From Aggregicoccus sp. 17bor-14 (GTDB lineage: Bacteria; Myxococcota; Myxococcia; Myxococcales; Myxococcaceae): a DNA stretch of 64,000 nt. The stretch's first letter is position 1; each line of letters opens with the position of its first letter. The notes beneath the pieces are model-generated. The model was not told where the DNA came from, did not search any database, and saw nothing but the letters and a program-made list of their open reading frames with translations. Location: positions 1 to 64,000 of the forward strand of contig NZ_VJZZ01000020.1 of assembly GCF_009659535.1 (NCBI RefSeq), written 5' to 3'. A program made the translations under genes and the position numbers. Positions 1 through 8,778 of the stretch are shown piece after piece.

Positions 1-1095
1 GCCTCGTGTCCCGAGGCGCGGCGCGGCCCGCGGCTGGACGAGAGGCCCGAGGCGCGCGGCTCCTCGCCCTTCTTTCGCCGGGGCGAGGACGAGGAGGGCG
101 CTCCTCGCGAGGAGGAGGAGGAGGAGCCCACCTCCGAGAGAGAGCGGGAGCTGTTGGCCCTGCAGGCCCAGACGGCGGAGACGGAGGCGGGGGCGGCGGA
201 CTTCGAGCGTCTGCTCGCAGAGGCGGATGCGTCCTCTGCCCGGCACCCGCTGGACGAGAGCGACGATGTCTCGTGCCCTTTTGACGAGACGGAGGACGTA
301 CCGCCTTCGTACGAAGAACTCTCGGAGAGCCGCCAGGAGGACGCCGGCGCCCGGGCCCTGCGCCACGAGCGCTCCTTGCATGTGGACACGGATGGTGCGC
401 CTCACCCGCGGCAGTGGATGGAGAAGTTGCTCGAGCGCGGCGCCAAAGACGGCGCGGTGCGCGAGGCGCCGCTCGGGGTCCTGGTGTCCATCGCCTGGGG
501 CGCCCTCGCCCTCTTCGCGCAGCGCGCGCTGTACGAGCCCGTGGATGCGGAGGAGGCGCAACTCGCCGCCGAGGCGGTGTGGGCCGCCATTCGCCGCGAG
601 GTGCTCTCGCCCCCTCCGTCTCCCGGACGGGCGCCACCGCGCCCGCAGGACGGTTCCTCCGACGCGCCTGGAGACACTCCCGAACGGGACGCCGCGCCCG
701 AAGCCGATGGCCCCGAGCTCGAACGCGCCGTCGCGCGGACGGCAGCCTCCGAGGCGAACGCCGGCCCGGGCGTCGCCAACCCCCCGTCGGAGGACGGACG
801 CGCGCTGGGCGCAACGCCCGAGACGTGCGCCGCGGCAGGGGCCGCCGCTCCGCAGCCCGGGCTCGTTCATGTGCTGGGCGCAACTCCCGAGACGTGCGCC
901 GCGGCAGGGGCCGCCGCTCCGCCGCTCGGGCTCGTTCATGTGCTGGACGCCGCCACGAGCCAGACGCGACTCCCGACGCGCTCGGCGCGCGGCCCAGGCT
1001 CGTTCGTGCGCCGGACGCGAGGTGCGAGGCGGGCGCAGTGCGCGGTGCCACGGCTCCGCAGCCCGAGCACTTCCGCGCCCCGCGCACGGCCAGGC
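1..1095 (+). CDS. Hypothetical protein, 3' part only (5' end outside window; true stop uncertain)
   Basis: The frame beginning at base 1 is already open at the left edge, so the start lies upstream. From base 1 to about 600 third codon positions are almost all G or C and the protein is acidic with a Glu run near base 110, then a more ordered stretch (about bases 400-610) with an Ala/Leu-rich helix that could be membrane-associated. After that it becomes a Pro/Ala-rich disordered tail holding a 69-bp tandem repeat. The frame has no stop until 2161-2163, which would run antisense through the next two genes; that is implausible, so I stop the feature where the convergent mddA begins. A frameshift or a lost stop near 950-1095 is likely. 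Family not recognised. Confidence 0.4.
805..942 (+). repeat. Two tandem 69-bp in-frame repeats
   Basis: Units 805-873 and 874-942 differ at only a few bases and each encodes 23 residues beginning LGATPETC and ending LVHV. A third, degraded copy may follow (CTGGACGCC at 943 and a second CTCGTTCGTG at about 1000). The unit is a multiple of three, so expansion or contraction keeps the reading frame of the disordered tail. Confidence 0.85.
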
Positions 1096-1920
1096 TCAGT
1101 GTGCCCGGGCACGGCGCGCCGGGGCCTCGCCGCTGCGCAGCCACCCGTGGCGCGGCCGGGGCACGAAGCGGGGCACCGCCGCGCTGTACTGGCGGTAGCG
1201 CTCGCCGTACACCCGCACGAGGTCGCGCTCCTCCAGCCGCGCGCCCAGCAGGATGTAGCCGCTCATCCCGAGCGCGAAGACGAGGTGCCCAGGCGTCATC
1301 ACCGGCGTGGCCCAGAAGGCGAGCAGGAAGCCCGCGTAGATGGGGTGGCGGATGAGCCGGTAGAGCAGCGGCGTGCGGAACTCCAGCTCCTGCGCCGTGC
1401 GGCCCCGCAGCTGCAGCCACACCTGCTGCAGCCCGAAGAGGTTGAAGTGGTTGATGAGGAAGCTGGCCGCCAGCACCAGCGCGAAGCCGGCCGCGCAGAG
1501 CGCGAGCACGAGCGCCGCCCCGCCGCCCCAGGGGATGCGCCAGAGGACCGGCGAGGGCAGGGGCCGCCACTGCCAGAAGAGCAGCAGCAGCGCCGCGCTC
1601 GAGGCGAGCACGTACACGCTGCGCTCCGCCGAGCGCGGCACGCGGCGCGTGAGCCAGGCCTTGAAGCCCGTGCGCGCCATGGCGCTGTGCTGCAGGCCGA
1701 AGAGCGCGATGAGCCCGAGGTCGATGCCCAGCGCGAGCGGCCACGGCGTCCCGCTGCGCCCCAGGTCCACGGAGGTGGGCACCCAGGTGCGCAGCACGGG
1801 CAGCGCGTCCGCGAGCGCGGAGGCCTGCACGTTGCTCACGAAGGCGACGAGGTAGAGGAAGGCGAGGACGAAGAGGGCGTAGCTCGCGACGCCGAACGCG
1901 AGGATGAAGAGCCTGCGCAT
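1096..1920 (-). CDS. mddA: Methanethiol S-methyltransferase (MddA-type NnrU/isoprenylcysteine methyltransferase-like membrane protein)
   Basis: This 274-residue integral membrane protein matches the MddA family, which methylates methanethiol to dimethyl sulfide with S-adenosylmethionine. Hydrophobic segments lie at about residues 4-28, 60-78, 103-117 and two or three more. Family motifs seen are LFGLQHSAMAR (about 73-83), LLLLFWQWRP (111-120), SFLINHFNLFGLQQVWL and LYRLIRHPIYAGFLLAFWATP, and the cytoplasmic end LEERDLVRVYGERYRQY that carries the SAM site in this superfamily. The ATG at 1920 has GGAGC seven bases upstream; extending to 2022 adds a low-complexity leader without a binding site. 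It stands alone, about 160 bp from the next minus-strand gene. The family assignment is strong from motif order; substrate specificity is inferred. Confidence 0.8.
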   Translation of the reverse strand: MRRLFILAFGVASYALFVLAFLYLVAFVSNVQASALADALPVLRTWVPTSVDLGRSGTPWPLALGIDLGLIALFGLQHSAMARTGFKAWLTRRVPRSAERSVYVLASSAALLLLFWQWRPLPSPVLWRIPWGGGAALVLALCAAGFALVLAASFLINHFNLFGLQQVWLQLRGRTAQELEFRTPLLYRLIRHPIYAGFLLAFWATPVMTPGHLVFALGMSGYILLGARLEERDLVRVYGERYRQYSAAVPRFVPRPRHGWLRSGEAPARRARAH

Positions 1921-2080
1921 CTGACTGCTCCTTCGCGGGCGTGCCGGGCCGGAGCGCCACGCCCCGTGCCACCGTCCCCGCGCACACCCTGGAGCGTGGG
2001 GCGCGCGGCCGGAGGCGGCCATGGGACAGCTGCCTCAATCTGCCCCCCGCCGGGCCCCGTCCCTGGGACAAATGTCCCGC

Positions 2081-3151
2081 TCAGGCGTGAAAGCCGCTCT
2101 CGTGGGCGCGCACGATGGCCTGGGCCCGGGTGTGCACGCCCAGCTTGTCGAAGACGTGGGTGACGTGGTTGCGCACCGTCTTCTCGGAGAGGAAGAGGCG
2201 GCCGGCAATCTGCGCGTTGGACCAGCCCTCGCACAGCAGCCCGAGGATCTCCCCCTCGCGTGCCGAGAGCTGCGCGAAGCCCGGCCCCACCTGCACGCCG
2301 GTGAAGCGCAGCACCTCCTGCTTGAAGCGCTCCCAGGCGGGCTCGTGCCCGAGCAGCACGTGGTTGGGCGAGTCGAGCTCGACGAACTGCGCTCCCGGAA
2401 TCTCCGCGGCCAGGGCGCGCCCGTAGCGCAGCGGGATGACCTCGTCGTCGCGCGCGTGCAGCACCAGGGTGGGGGTGCGCACCCGGGGCAGCAGCGCCTT
2501 CACGTCCACGCTGCTGCGCGCCTCGAGCAGCTGCACCGCGTTCTCGGCCGTGGCCGTCTTGCGGCAGAGCGCGTTGAACCAGTCGAGCTGCTCGCGGCTC
2601 GCCCCCGGCATGAAGCGCGAGGTGAAGACCTGACGGAAGCTCGGGTTGTCCCGGCCCCAGCCGTAGCGCAGCAGCTCGAGCATCGCGTGGAACTGCCGCA
2701 TGCCGGGGCCCTCGGGCCGCCGCCGCGCCCAGCCCACCGCGTAGCCGCCGTAGAGGATGAGGTGCGAGACGCGCTCGGGGTGCGCCACCGCGTAGCGCAC
2801 CACCGTGGCCGCGCCCTGCGAGATGCCCAGCAGCGCGAAGGGGGCGCTGGGGCGCGCCGCCTCCACCACGGCCGAGAGGTCCTCCACCCACCGGGCCTCC
2901 GAGAGGTCGCCCACCGTCCAGTCGGACATCCCGCAGCCGCGCTCGTCGAAGCGCACGTAGCGGAAGTGCTGCGCGAAGAACTGCAGCCAGTGCCGCCACA
3001 CCGGGCTCTCCCGGTCGTACTCGAGGTGGGTGAGCCAGTTGGCCGCCTTCACCAGCGGGGGGCCCCGCCCCGCCTCCGCCCACGCGAGCTGCACCCCGTC
3101 CGAGGCCCGGAGGAAGCGGATGGTCTGCGGGAGCGCCGTCGCTGCGTCCAT
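2081..3151 (-). CDS. Alpha/beta-hydrolase with C-terminal LuxR-type helix-turn-helix
   Basis: A 356-residue fusion. Residues about 10-280 are an alpha/beta-hydrolase fold: oxyanion region, nucleophile elbow GISQG (Ser about 111), acid in HARDDEVIP (about 240-250) and catalytic His in DSPNHVLLGHEP (about 270). Residues about 290-356 are a GerE/LuxR DNA-binding domain with the usual LSAREGEILGLLCEGWSNAQIA and LSEKTVRNHVTHVFDKLGV signature. Such fusions are one-component regulators in which the hydrolase domain may sense or cleave a small ligand; that role is inferred. All three catalytic residues are present, so activity is possible. The flavin monooxygenase gene ends 100 bp upstream on the same strand and could be a target or a partner. 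Confidence 0.85.
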   Translation of the reverse strand: MDAATALPQTIRFLRASDGVQLAWAEAGRGPPLVKAANWLTHLEYDRESPVWRHWLQFFAQHFRYVRFDERGCGMSDWTVGDLSEARWVEDLSAVVEAARPSAPFALLGISQGAATVVRYAVAHPERVSHLILYGGYAVGWARRRPEGPGMRQFHAMLELLRYGWGRDNPSFRQVFTSRFMPGASREQLDWFNALCRKTATAENAVQLLEARSSVDVKALLPRVRTPTLVLHARDDEVIPLRYGRALAAEIPGAQFVELDSPNHVLLGHEPAWERFKQEVLRFTGVQVGPGFAQLSAREGEILGLLCEGWSNAQIAGRLFLSEKTVRNHVTHVFDKLGVHTRAQAIVRAHESGFHA

Positions 3152-3250
3152 GACAGGGCGAAGGTAGGGCCGCCCCGGCCCGGCGCGAATCGCCCTGCCG
3201 TCCGCCCCGGCAGGGAAGGGCGAGCGCGCGCTCGTCCTCCTGCTCGCGGC

Positions 3251-4768
3251 CTACCCGCTCCGCTGCGCGCCGGCGGCGGCCGCCGGGCCGCGGGAGAACT
3301 CCATCCCCTCGTCCTCGAGGGCCCCGTGGCGCAGCAGCGCCACGTCCAGGGGGTAGTCCTGGTTCAGCCGCCACGGGGCGCGCGGGCCCTGGCGCGGCAG
3401 CTGCGCGAGCGAGCGCAGCACGTAGCCGCTCTTGAGGTCGATGAAGGGCTCCTCGGGCAGCGCGCCCTCGGGGGCGCGCGGCAGGCAGCGCGTGTAGCCG
3501 TGCGCGTCCATGTGGTTGAGCAGGCGGCACACGTACTCGCTCACCAGGTCCACCTTCAGCGTCCAGGACGCGTTGGTGTAGCCGAGCGCGAAGGCGAAGT
3601 TCGGCACGCCGCCGAGCATCATCCCCTTGTAGCCCACCGCCTTCGACACCTCGACCGGCTGCCCGTCCACCGCGAGCGAGGTGCCGCCGAAGACGAGCAG
3701 GTTGAGGCCCGTGGCGGTGACGACCACGTCCGCCTCCAGCTCCCGGCCCGAGGCGAGCCGCAGCCCGCGCTCGGTGAAGTGCGCGATGCCGTCCGTCACC
3801 ACCGAGGCGCGGCCCGCCTGGATGGCCTGGAAGAGGTCCCCGTCCGGCACGAGGCACAGGCGCTGGTCCCACGGGTCGTAGGTGGGCTGGAAGTGCGGGT
3901 CCACCGCGTAGCCCTTGGGCAGCCGGCGCTGCACCCCGCGGCGGATGAGCGCGCGCATCAGGCCGGGCGCGCGCCGGCTCAGCTTGAAGAGGGCGCGGCT
4001 CACCTGCACGTTCTTCCAGCGCACGGCGGCGTAGGCGGCCTCGCGCGGCAGCAGCCAGCGCAGCAGGTCCGCGAGCCGGTCCTTCGCCGGCAGCGAGAGC
4101 ACGTAGGTGGGCGAGCGCTGCAGCATCGTCACGTGCGCGGCCTTCTCCGCCATCGCCGGCACCAGCGTCACCGCGGTGGCCCCGCTGCCGATGACCACCA
4201 CCCGCTTGCCCGCGTAGTCCAGGTCCTCGGGCCAGTGCTGCGGGTGCACGATGCGCCCCCCGAAGCGCTCGCTCCCCTCGAAGCGCGGGGCGTAGCCCTG
4301 GTCGTAGCGGTAGTAGCCGGTGCAGCCGAAGAGGAAGCTGCAGCTGAGCTGCACGCGCTCCTGCGTGTCCGTGCGCTCCACCTCCACGCGCCAGCGCGAC
4401 TCGGCCGAGGACCAGTCGGCGCGCACCAGGCGGTGGTGGAAGCGGATGTGCTTCTGCACCCCGTACTGCTCGGCCGTGCGCCGGATGTACGCGAGGATGC
4501 TCGGCCCGTCCGCGATCGCCTTCGCCTCCTCCCAGGGCTGGAAGGCGTAGCCCAGGGTGAACATGTCCGAGTCCGAGCGCACGCCCGGGTAGCGGAACAG
4601 GTCCCAGGTGCCCCCGATGGCGCCGCGCGCCTCGAGGATGGCGTAGGCCTTCTGCGGGCACTGGCGCTGCAGGTGGCACGCTGCGCCGATGCCCGAGAGG
4701 CCCGCGCCGATGATGAGCACGTCCACTTGTTCGCCGGAGCCGCTGGAGTCGGAAGCCATGCCGCCCAT
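3251..4768 (-). CDS. Flavin-containing (Baeyer-Villiger-type) monooxygenase
   Basis: A 505-residue flavoprotein monooxygenase. The N-terminal FAD fingerprint VLIIGAGLSGIGAACHLQ lies at about residues 16-33, the family signature FGGRIVHPQHWPEDLD (FxGxxxHxxxWP) at about 165-180, the NADPH Rossmann motif VVVIGSGATAV right after it, and the late ATG motif VVTATGLNL near 355. These features define the class that oxygenates ketones, nitrogen or sulfur compounds with NADPH and O2; the substrate cannot be read from sequence. ATG codons at 4768 and 4759 are both possible starts; neither has a strong ribosome site. It is followed 11 bp away by an acyltransferase gene on the same strand, whose transcript may run into it. 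Confidence 0.85.
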   Translation of the reverse strand: MGGMASDSSGSGEQVDVLIIGAGLSGIGAACHLQRQCPQKAYAILEARGAIGGTWDLFRYPGVRSDSDMFTLGYAFQPWEEAKAIADGPSILAYIRRTAEQYGVQKHIRFHHRLVRADWSSAESRWRVEVERTDTQERVQLSCSFLFGCTGYYRYDQGYAPRFEGSERFGGRIVHPQHWPEDLDYAGKRVVVIGSGATAVTLVPAMAEKAAHVTMLQRSPTYVLSLPAKDRLADLLRWLLPREAAYAAVRWKNVQVSRALFKLSRRAPGLMRALIRRGVQRRLPKGYAVDPHFQPTYDPWDQRLCLVPDGDLFQAIQAGRASVVTDGIAHFTERGLRLASGRELEADVVVTATGLNLLVFGGTSLAVDGQPVEVSKAVGYKGMMLGGVPNFAFALGYTNASWTLKVDLVSEYVCRLLNHMDAHGYTRCLPRAPEGALPEEPFIDLKSGYVLRSLAQLPRQGPRAPWRLNQDYPLDVALLRHGALEDEGMEFSRGPAAAAGAQRSG

Positions 4769-4778
4769 GATTCCGCAG

Positions 4779-5882
4779 TCAGGGCGCGCCGGCTACCCCG
4801 GCCGCGGGCTCAGGGCTGCGACTGTGCGGCGCTCGCCGGGAGGGCGGCGCGGCCGGGGCGAGGCGCGCCTCCACCTGCAGGTGCAGCAGCAGCGCCACCC
4901 CGAAGCTCGCGAGCCAGCAGCCCGCCATGGCCGCGAGCGCCGCGAGCGGCGTGAGGGGCAACCGCATGGCGAGCGCGCTGAGCACCAGCGACACCGGGAA
5001 GTGCACGAGGAAGAGGGCGTAGGAGGTGCGCGCGAGCAGCTCCACCGCGCGGCTGCGCGGCCAGCGCTCGAGCACGCCCGTGCGTGAGGCGAGCATCAGG
5101 GCCACCGCCGTGACCGCCGCCACGAGCAGGCGCAGCCGCCCGTCCACCAGCCCCGCCCCGGCCGCGAGCGCCGCGAGCACCCCGAACACGGCCCGCGCCC
5201 GCGCGCCGCCCGCGAGCGCGCGCTGCACCGAGAGCCCCAGCGCGTAGCTGCCGAAGAAGTACAGCGCCGTCACGTCCAGGGCCGGGTGGCGGTTGAAGAG
5301 CAGCACCGAGGCGGCCGCCAGCGCGCCGCACAGCGCGAGGAAGAGCCGGCGGCGAAGCGGCGGCGCCGCGCGTCCCGCGCCCCACGCGAGCAGCAGCGTG
5401 AGCGCCGCGAGCTGGAAGTCGATGGCGAGGTACCACACGCCCGCGCTCAGGGCCTCGTAGCCGAGCAGGTCCTGCAGCAGCAGCGCGTGCGCGAGCAGCT
5501 GGCCCACCGAGGGCGGCGCCGAGATGGAGGGGTGCTCCATGAGGCGCGCGGCCGCCGCGTTCGCCACCACCGCGAGCAGCAGCGCCGCCGCGTAGGGCAC
5601 GGTGAGCCGCACGTAGCGCCGCGCGAGCGCCCGGGCCAGCGCGGGCAGGGAGAGCGGGCGGGCCAGGTCCAGCGAGCGGCCCATCATGAAGCCGCCGAGC
5701 ACCAGGAACACCTGCACCGCCATGCGACCGTAGGTGTCCAGCCAGTCCAGGAGGCCGGGCGCGAGCGGGTGGGCCACGTCCGAGAGCGGGCCGTAGAAGG
5801 CGAGGTGGTGCCAGACGATGGTGGACGCGGCGAGCGCGCGCAGCAGGTCCACGAAGGCGAGCCGGGAGGGGGAAGAGGACAT
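4779..5882 (-). CDS. Acyltransferase family 3 (OafA/YrhL-like) membrane protein
   Basis: A 367-residue polytopic membrane protein of the acyltransferase-3 family, which transfers acyl groups, often acetyl, to sugars or lipids at the envelope. The N-terminus FVDLLRALAASTIVWHHLAFYG carries the family Arg-Ala and a His-His pair in the first helix, followed by VQVFLVLGGFMMGRSL, a variant of the usual F-F-V-L-S-G-F segment. About ten Leu/Ala-rich helices follow, and the C-terminus is a short Pro-rich tail. The ATG at 5882 lies three bases before the end of the DUF1854 gene, so it is likely in the same leftward transcript. The acyl donor and acceptor are unknown. Confidence 0.85.
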   Translation of the reverse strand: MSSSPSRLAFVDLLRALAASTIVWHHLAFYGPLSDVAHPLAPGLLDWLDTYGRMAVQVFLVLGGFMMGRSLDLARPLSLPALARALARRYVRLTVPYAAALLLAVVANAAAARLMEHPSISAPPSVGQLLAHALLLQDLLGYEALSAGVWYLAIDFQLAALTLLLAWGAGRAAPPLRRRLFLALCGALAAASVLLFNRHPALDVTALYFFGSYALGLSVQRALAGGARARAVFGVLAALAAGAGLVDGRLRLLVAAVTAVALMLASRTGVLERWPRSRAVELLARTSYALFLVHFPVSLVLSALAMRLPLTPLAALAAMAGCWLASFGVALLLHLQVEARLAPAAPPSRRAPHSRSPEPAAGVAGAP

Positions 5883-5885
5883 GTG

Positions 5886-6344
5886 TCAGACGTGGCGGGA
5901 GAGGAGCTTGCGGCTGCGCGCGTCCAGGGCGCGCACGTCCTCGATTCGGTAGCGCACGCCGTGCTCGTCGCTCAGCAGCACGCCGTGCTCCCCGAAGGGG
6001 CGGATGTGGTCCTCGGAGGGCAGGAGGAAGCGCACCTCGCCCCGGTCCGTGAGCACGTGCCAGTCGGAGGGCTCGCTGTCCGAGGCCGCGAGCACCTGGC
6101 GGATGAGCGGCATGAACTCGCGCCGCGCGAGCGCCCGCTCCACCAGCGCGCGCGACTCCGCATCCAGCCCGGAGAGCGCCGGCACGAGCAGCAGCTCGTG
6201 GCCCTGCGGCCCCACCAGGGACACCCCCTCGCCGGGCGCCGAGAGGGGCCAGGGGCGCACGGGCTGCACGCCCGCCACCTCCTCGCCCGAGGGCAGGGTG
6301 AGCACGAGCCGGCCGAAGGCGTCCTCGCGAAGGCGCGCGCTCAT
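5886..6344 (-). CDS. DUF1854 family protein (cyanophycin-metabolism-associated)
   Basis: A 152-residue soluble protein with no signal peptide. Recognisable DUF1854 features are VQPVRPWPLSAPGEGVSLVGPQGHEL near residues 27-51, ALARREFMPLIRQVL near 71-85, and DWHVLTDRGEVRFLLPSEDHIRPFGEHGVLLSDEHGVRYRIEDV near 94-138. The family is repeatedly found next to cyanophycin synthetase genes and an ABC exporter, as here; its biochemical role is not established. Its ATG overlaps the stop codon of the ABC transporter gene by 4 bp (ATGA at 6341-6344), implying translational coupling. Confidence 0.85.
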   Translation of the reverse strand: MSARLREDAFGRLVLTLPSGEEVAGVQPVRPWPLSAPGEGVSLVGPQGHELLLVPALSGLDAESRALVERALARREFMPLIRQVLAASDSEPSDWHVLTDRGEVRFLLPSEDHIRPFGEHGVLLSDEHGVRYRIEDVRALDARSRKLLSRHV

Positions 6345-8671
6345 GCCGCGCCCTCCAGGGAGGGAACGCGGGCGGCAGCGGCGAGCTCCACCTCCTCCTG
6401 CTGCTCGCGCCGCAGCTGCGCCTCGTAGAGGCGGCGGTAGGTGCCGCCCAGGCGCAAGAGCTCCTCGTGCGGCCCCTGCTCCACGAGCTGGCCGCGGTCC
6501 AGCACCACGATGCGGTCCGCGGCGCGCAGCGTGCTCAGCCGGTGCGCGATGGCGATGGTGGTGCGCCCGCGCACGAGGTTGTCCAGCGCCGCCTGGATCT
6601 CCCGCTCGGTGCGCGGGTCGATGGCGCTGGTCGCCTCGTCGAGGATGAGGATGCGCGGGTCGATGAGCAGCGCGCGCGCGATGGAGATGCGCTGGCGCTC
6701 GCCGCCCGAGAGCGTCTGGCCGCGCTCGCCCACGATGGAGTCGTAGCCGTCCGGCAGCTGCAGGATGAAGTCGTGCGCGCGCGCCGCACGCGCGGCCTGC
6801 ATGATCTGCTCGCGCGTGGCCTCGGGGCGCCCGTACGCGATGTTCTCCGCGATGGTGCCGTAGAAGAGGAAGGGGTCCTGCAGCACGATGCCGATGTTCT
6901 TGCGGTAGGCCTCGAGCGGAAACGCGCGGATGTCCGTGCCGTCCACCAGCACCGCGCCCTCGTGCGGGTCGTAGAAGCGGCAGACCAGGTTCACCAGCGT
7001 GCTCTTGCCCGCGCCCGTGGCGCCCACCACGCCCACCATCTCGCCGGGGCGGATCTTCAGCGAGAGCTCCGAGAGCACCCGCCGGGTGCCGAAGCGCAGC
7101 CCCACGCCCCTGAGCTCCACCTCGCCCTGCACCCGGCCCGGCTCCCTGGGCCGCGCGGGCTCGGGGACGCTCGGCGCGCGGTCCAGGATGTCGAAGATGC
7201 GCTGGGCGCTCGCCGCCGCCTTCTGGGTGCTGCTCGCCATGCGCGTCATCGCCTCCAGCCGCGTGTAGAAGCGCGCGATGTAGGCGAGGAAGGCGGTGAG
7301 CACGCCCACCGTGATGCGCTGCTCGTACACGCGCCACGCGCCGAAGGCCCAGGCGACCAGCAGCCCCAGCTGGTTGAGCAGGGCGACCATGGGCCAGAAG
7401 AAGGTCCACAGCCGGTTCACCCGGTCGTTGAGCTGCACGATGCGCGCGTTGGCGGCCCGGAAGCGCTCCACCTCGCGGCGCTCGGCGGCGAAGGCCTTCA
7501 CCACCCGGATGCCGGGGATGGTGTCCGCGAGGATGTTGGTCATCTGCGCCCAGGCCCGGTAGCCCGCGAGGAAGCCGTGGGTGAGCCGGCCGCGCGTGCG
7601 CAGGGTGAGCCAGGCCACGAGCGGGAAGGTGCACAGCGTGGCGAGCGCCAGCACCGGGTCCATGGAGAACATCATCACGGCGGCGCCCGCGATCATCAGC
7701 ACGTCGGTGATGAAGTCGGTGAGCGTGTCCGAGAGGAAGTTGCAGATGCGGTCGGTGTCGGAGCTCACCCGGCTCACCAGGTCGCCGGTGCGCTTGGTGC
7801 TGAAGAAGTCGATGGAGAGCTTCTGCAGGTGCGCGAAGGTGCCGTTGCGCAGGTCCGCGCTGATGCGCTCGCTGAGCCGGCTCAGCACCCAGCCCTGCGC
7901 CCACCCCAGCAGCCACGCGGCCACCGCCGCGAGCAGCATCCCCACCAGCACCGTGGGCACGCGGCGAAAGGGCCCCTCGGACTGCGCCTTCAGCGCCTGC
8001 AGCCGCTCGGCCTTCACCGCCGCGGGCAGCTCCGGCGCGTCGCGCACCGCGCGCACCGAGTCCTGGTAGGGCGCGAGCACCTCGTCCACCAGCGGCATGG
8101 TGAGGTAGGGCGGCACCAGCCCCGCCGCCGTGGTGGCGAGCGTGAGCATCACGCCCAAGAGCAGGTGCGCCGCGTGGGGCCGCGCGAAGCGCAGCAGCCG
8201 CAGCAGCGTGCCCACCCGCGGCGCCTGCTCGTGCGCCACGGCCTCGGGCGTCTCCGGGGCCTCCGCCGCCTCCGCGCCCTCCACCGGCGCTTCCGCCGAG
8301 GGCCCCCCGCGCGCCTCGAAGTCGCGCACGAAGGCGGCCGCGCGGCGCGCCTGTGCGATGGTGTAGGAGAAGGTGGCCAGGCGCCGCGCGTGGCCGAGCA
8401 CGCCGAGCAGCCCCACGCCGCCGCGGTCCTCGCAGGTGAGGCCCGCCACCTCCTCGCGCGGCCACGCCTGCACCCCCGCGCCGTCCAGCGCGAGCAGCCC
8501 CTGCCCCGTGAGGACGAGGAGGCACGCGCCGTAGCGCTGGTGTGGGTCCAGGTCGGTGAGGAGGAAGGAGAGGACCGGCTCCTGCGCCTTCAGCCAGCCC
8601 TCGGCCGCGCGGCGCAGGGGCTCCGGGACGTCTTCCCAGCCCGGGGGCCGAGCTGTTTGTGTTGCAATCAA
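6341..8671 (-). CDS. ABC exporter with extra N-terminal domain (cyanophycin-metabolism-associated ABC transporter)
   Basis: A half-size exporter of about 776 residues with transmembrane and ATPase domains on one chain. The first about 160 residues form an unusual cytosolic domain with [21 protein letters not shown] and a [14 protein letters not shown] segment. The transmembrane domain follows (about 180-480), with the coupling region [22 protein letters not shown], then the ATPase: Walker [10 protein letters not shown] (about 550), signature LSGGERQR (about 653), Walker [10 protein letters not shown] and His-loop AIAHRLST. All catalytic motifs look intact. I take the TTG at 8671 because GGAG lies ten bases upstream; another TTG at 8716 would add 15 residues but has no ribosome site. 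Coupled to the DUF1854 gene and divergent from the cyanophycin synthetase genes; substrate unknown. Confidence 0.85.
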   Translation of the reverse strand: MIATQTARPPGWEDVPEPLRRAAEGWLKAQEPVLSFLLTDLDPHQRYGACLLVLTGQGLLALDGAGVQAWPREEVAGLTCEDRGGVGLLGVLGHARRLATFSYTIAQARRAAAFVRDFEARGGPSAEAPVEGAEAAEAPETPEAVAHEQAPRVGTLLRLLRFARPHAAHLLLGVMLTLATTAAGLVPPYLTMPLVDEVLAPYQDSVRAVRDAPELPAAVKAERLQALKAQSEGPFRRVPTVLVGMLLAAVAAWLLGWAQGWVLSRLSERISADLRNGTFAHLQKLSIDFFSTKRTGDLVSRVSSDTDRICNFLSDTLTDFITDVLMIAGAAVMMFSMDPVLALATLCTFPLVAWLTLRTRGRLTHGFLAGYRAWAQMTNILADTIPGIRVVKAFAAERREVERFRAANARIVQLNDRVNRLWTFFWPMVALLNQLGLLVAWAFGAWRVYEQRITVGVLTAFLAYIARFYTRLEAMTRMASSTQKAAASAQRIFDILDRAPSVPEPARPREPGRVQGEVELRGVGLRFGTRRVLSELSLKIRPGEMVGVVGATGAGKSTLVNLVCRFYDPHEGAVLVDGTDIRAFPLEAYRKNIGIVLQDPFLFYGTIAENIAYGRPEATREQIMQAARAARAHDFILQLPDGYDSIVGERGQTLSGGERQRISIARALLIDPRILILDEATSAIDPRTEREIQAALDNLVRGRTTIAIAHRLSTLRAADRIVVLDRGQLVEQGPHEELLRLGGTYRRLYEAQLRREQQEEVELAAAARVPSLEGAA

Positions 8672-8678
8672 ATTGCAA
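8662..8678. promoter_or_regulatory. Perfect 7-bp palindrome, candidate operator at the exporter start
   Basis: TTGCAAT-CAA-ATTGCAA is an inverted repeat with 7-bp perfect arms and a 3-bp spacer, AT-rich in a very GC-rich setting. It overlaps the preferred TTG start of the exporter at 8671. Its TTGCAA cores are 11 bp apart, one helical turn. A binding site for a regulator of the locus is inferred, not shown. Confidence 0.45.
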
Positions 8679-8729
8679 GCTCCAGCGAGCAGCCGAGGAG
8701 GGGTCGGCGCCGCCAAGGTGAATTTGTGG

Positions 8730-8748
8730 ACAGAATCTGTGTATACAT
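8730..8748. promoter_or_regulatory. Palindrome ACAGAATCTGT and TATACAT box between divergent cyanophycin genes
   Basis: ACAGA-A-TCTGT (8730-8740) is a perfect 5-bp inverted repeat, directly followed by GTATACAT (8741-8748), a good -10-like sequence on either strand. It lies 30 bp before the first cyanophycin synthetase ATG and about 60 bp before the exporter start, so it probably belongs to the divergent promoter. No convincing -35 element was found at standard spacing. Confidence 0.4.
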
Positions 8749-8778
8749 CTCCTGCGGGCGCCGTGGCGCGCCCGGCCT

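Noticed and set aside
2021-2080. Promoter or start of a gene upstream of 2022 extending mddA by 34 codons
   Set aside because: The extension is low complexity, lacks a ribosome site, and the ATG at 1920 has one and matches the family N-terminus.
1836-4954. Very long open frames on the strand opposite real genes (for example 2021-4954 plus and similar ones at 24771-27161, 49046-52033 and 53003-54895)
   Set aside because: They lie antisense to genes with clear family motifs, are rich in His, Arg, Gln and Glu as expected from complementing GC-rich codons, and show no domain. High GC alone keeps such frames open.
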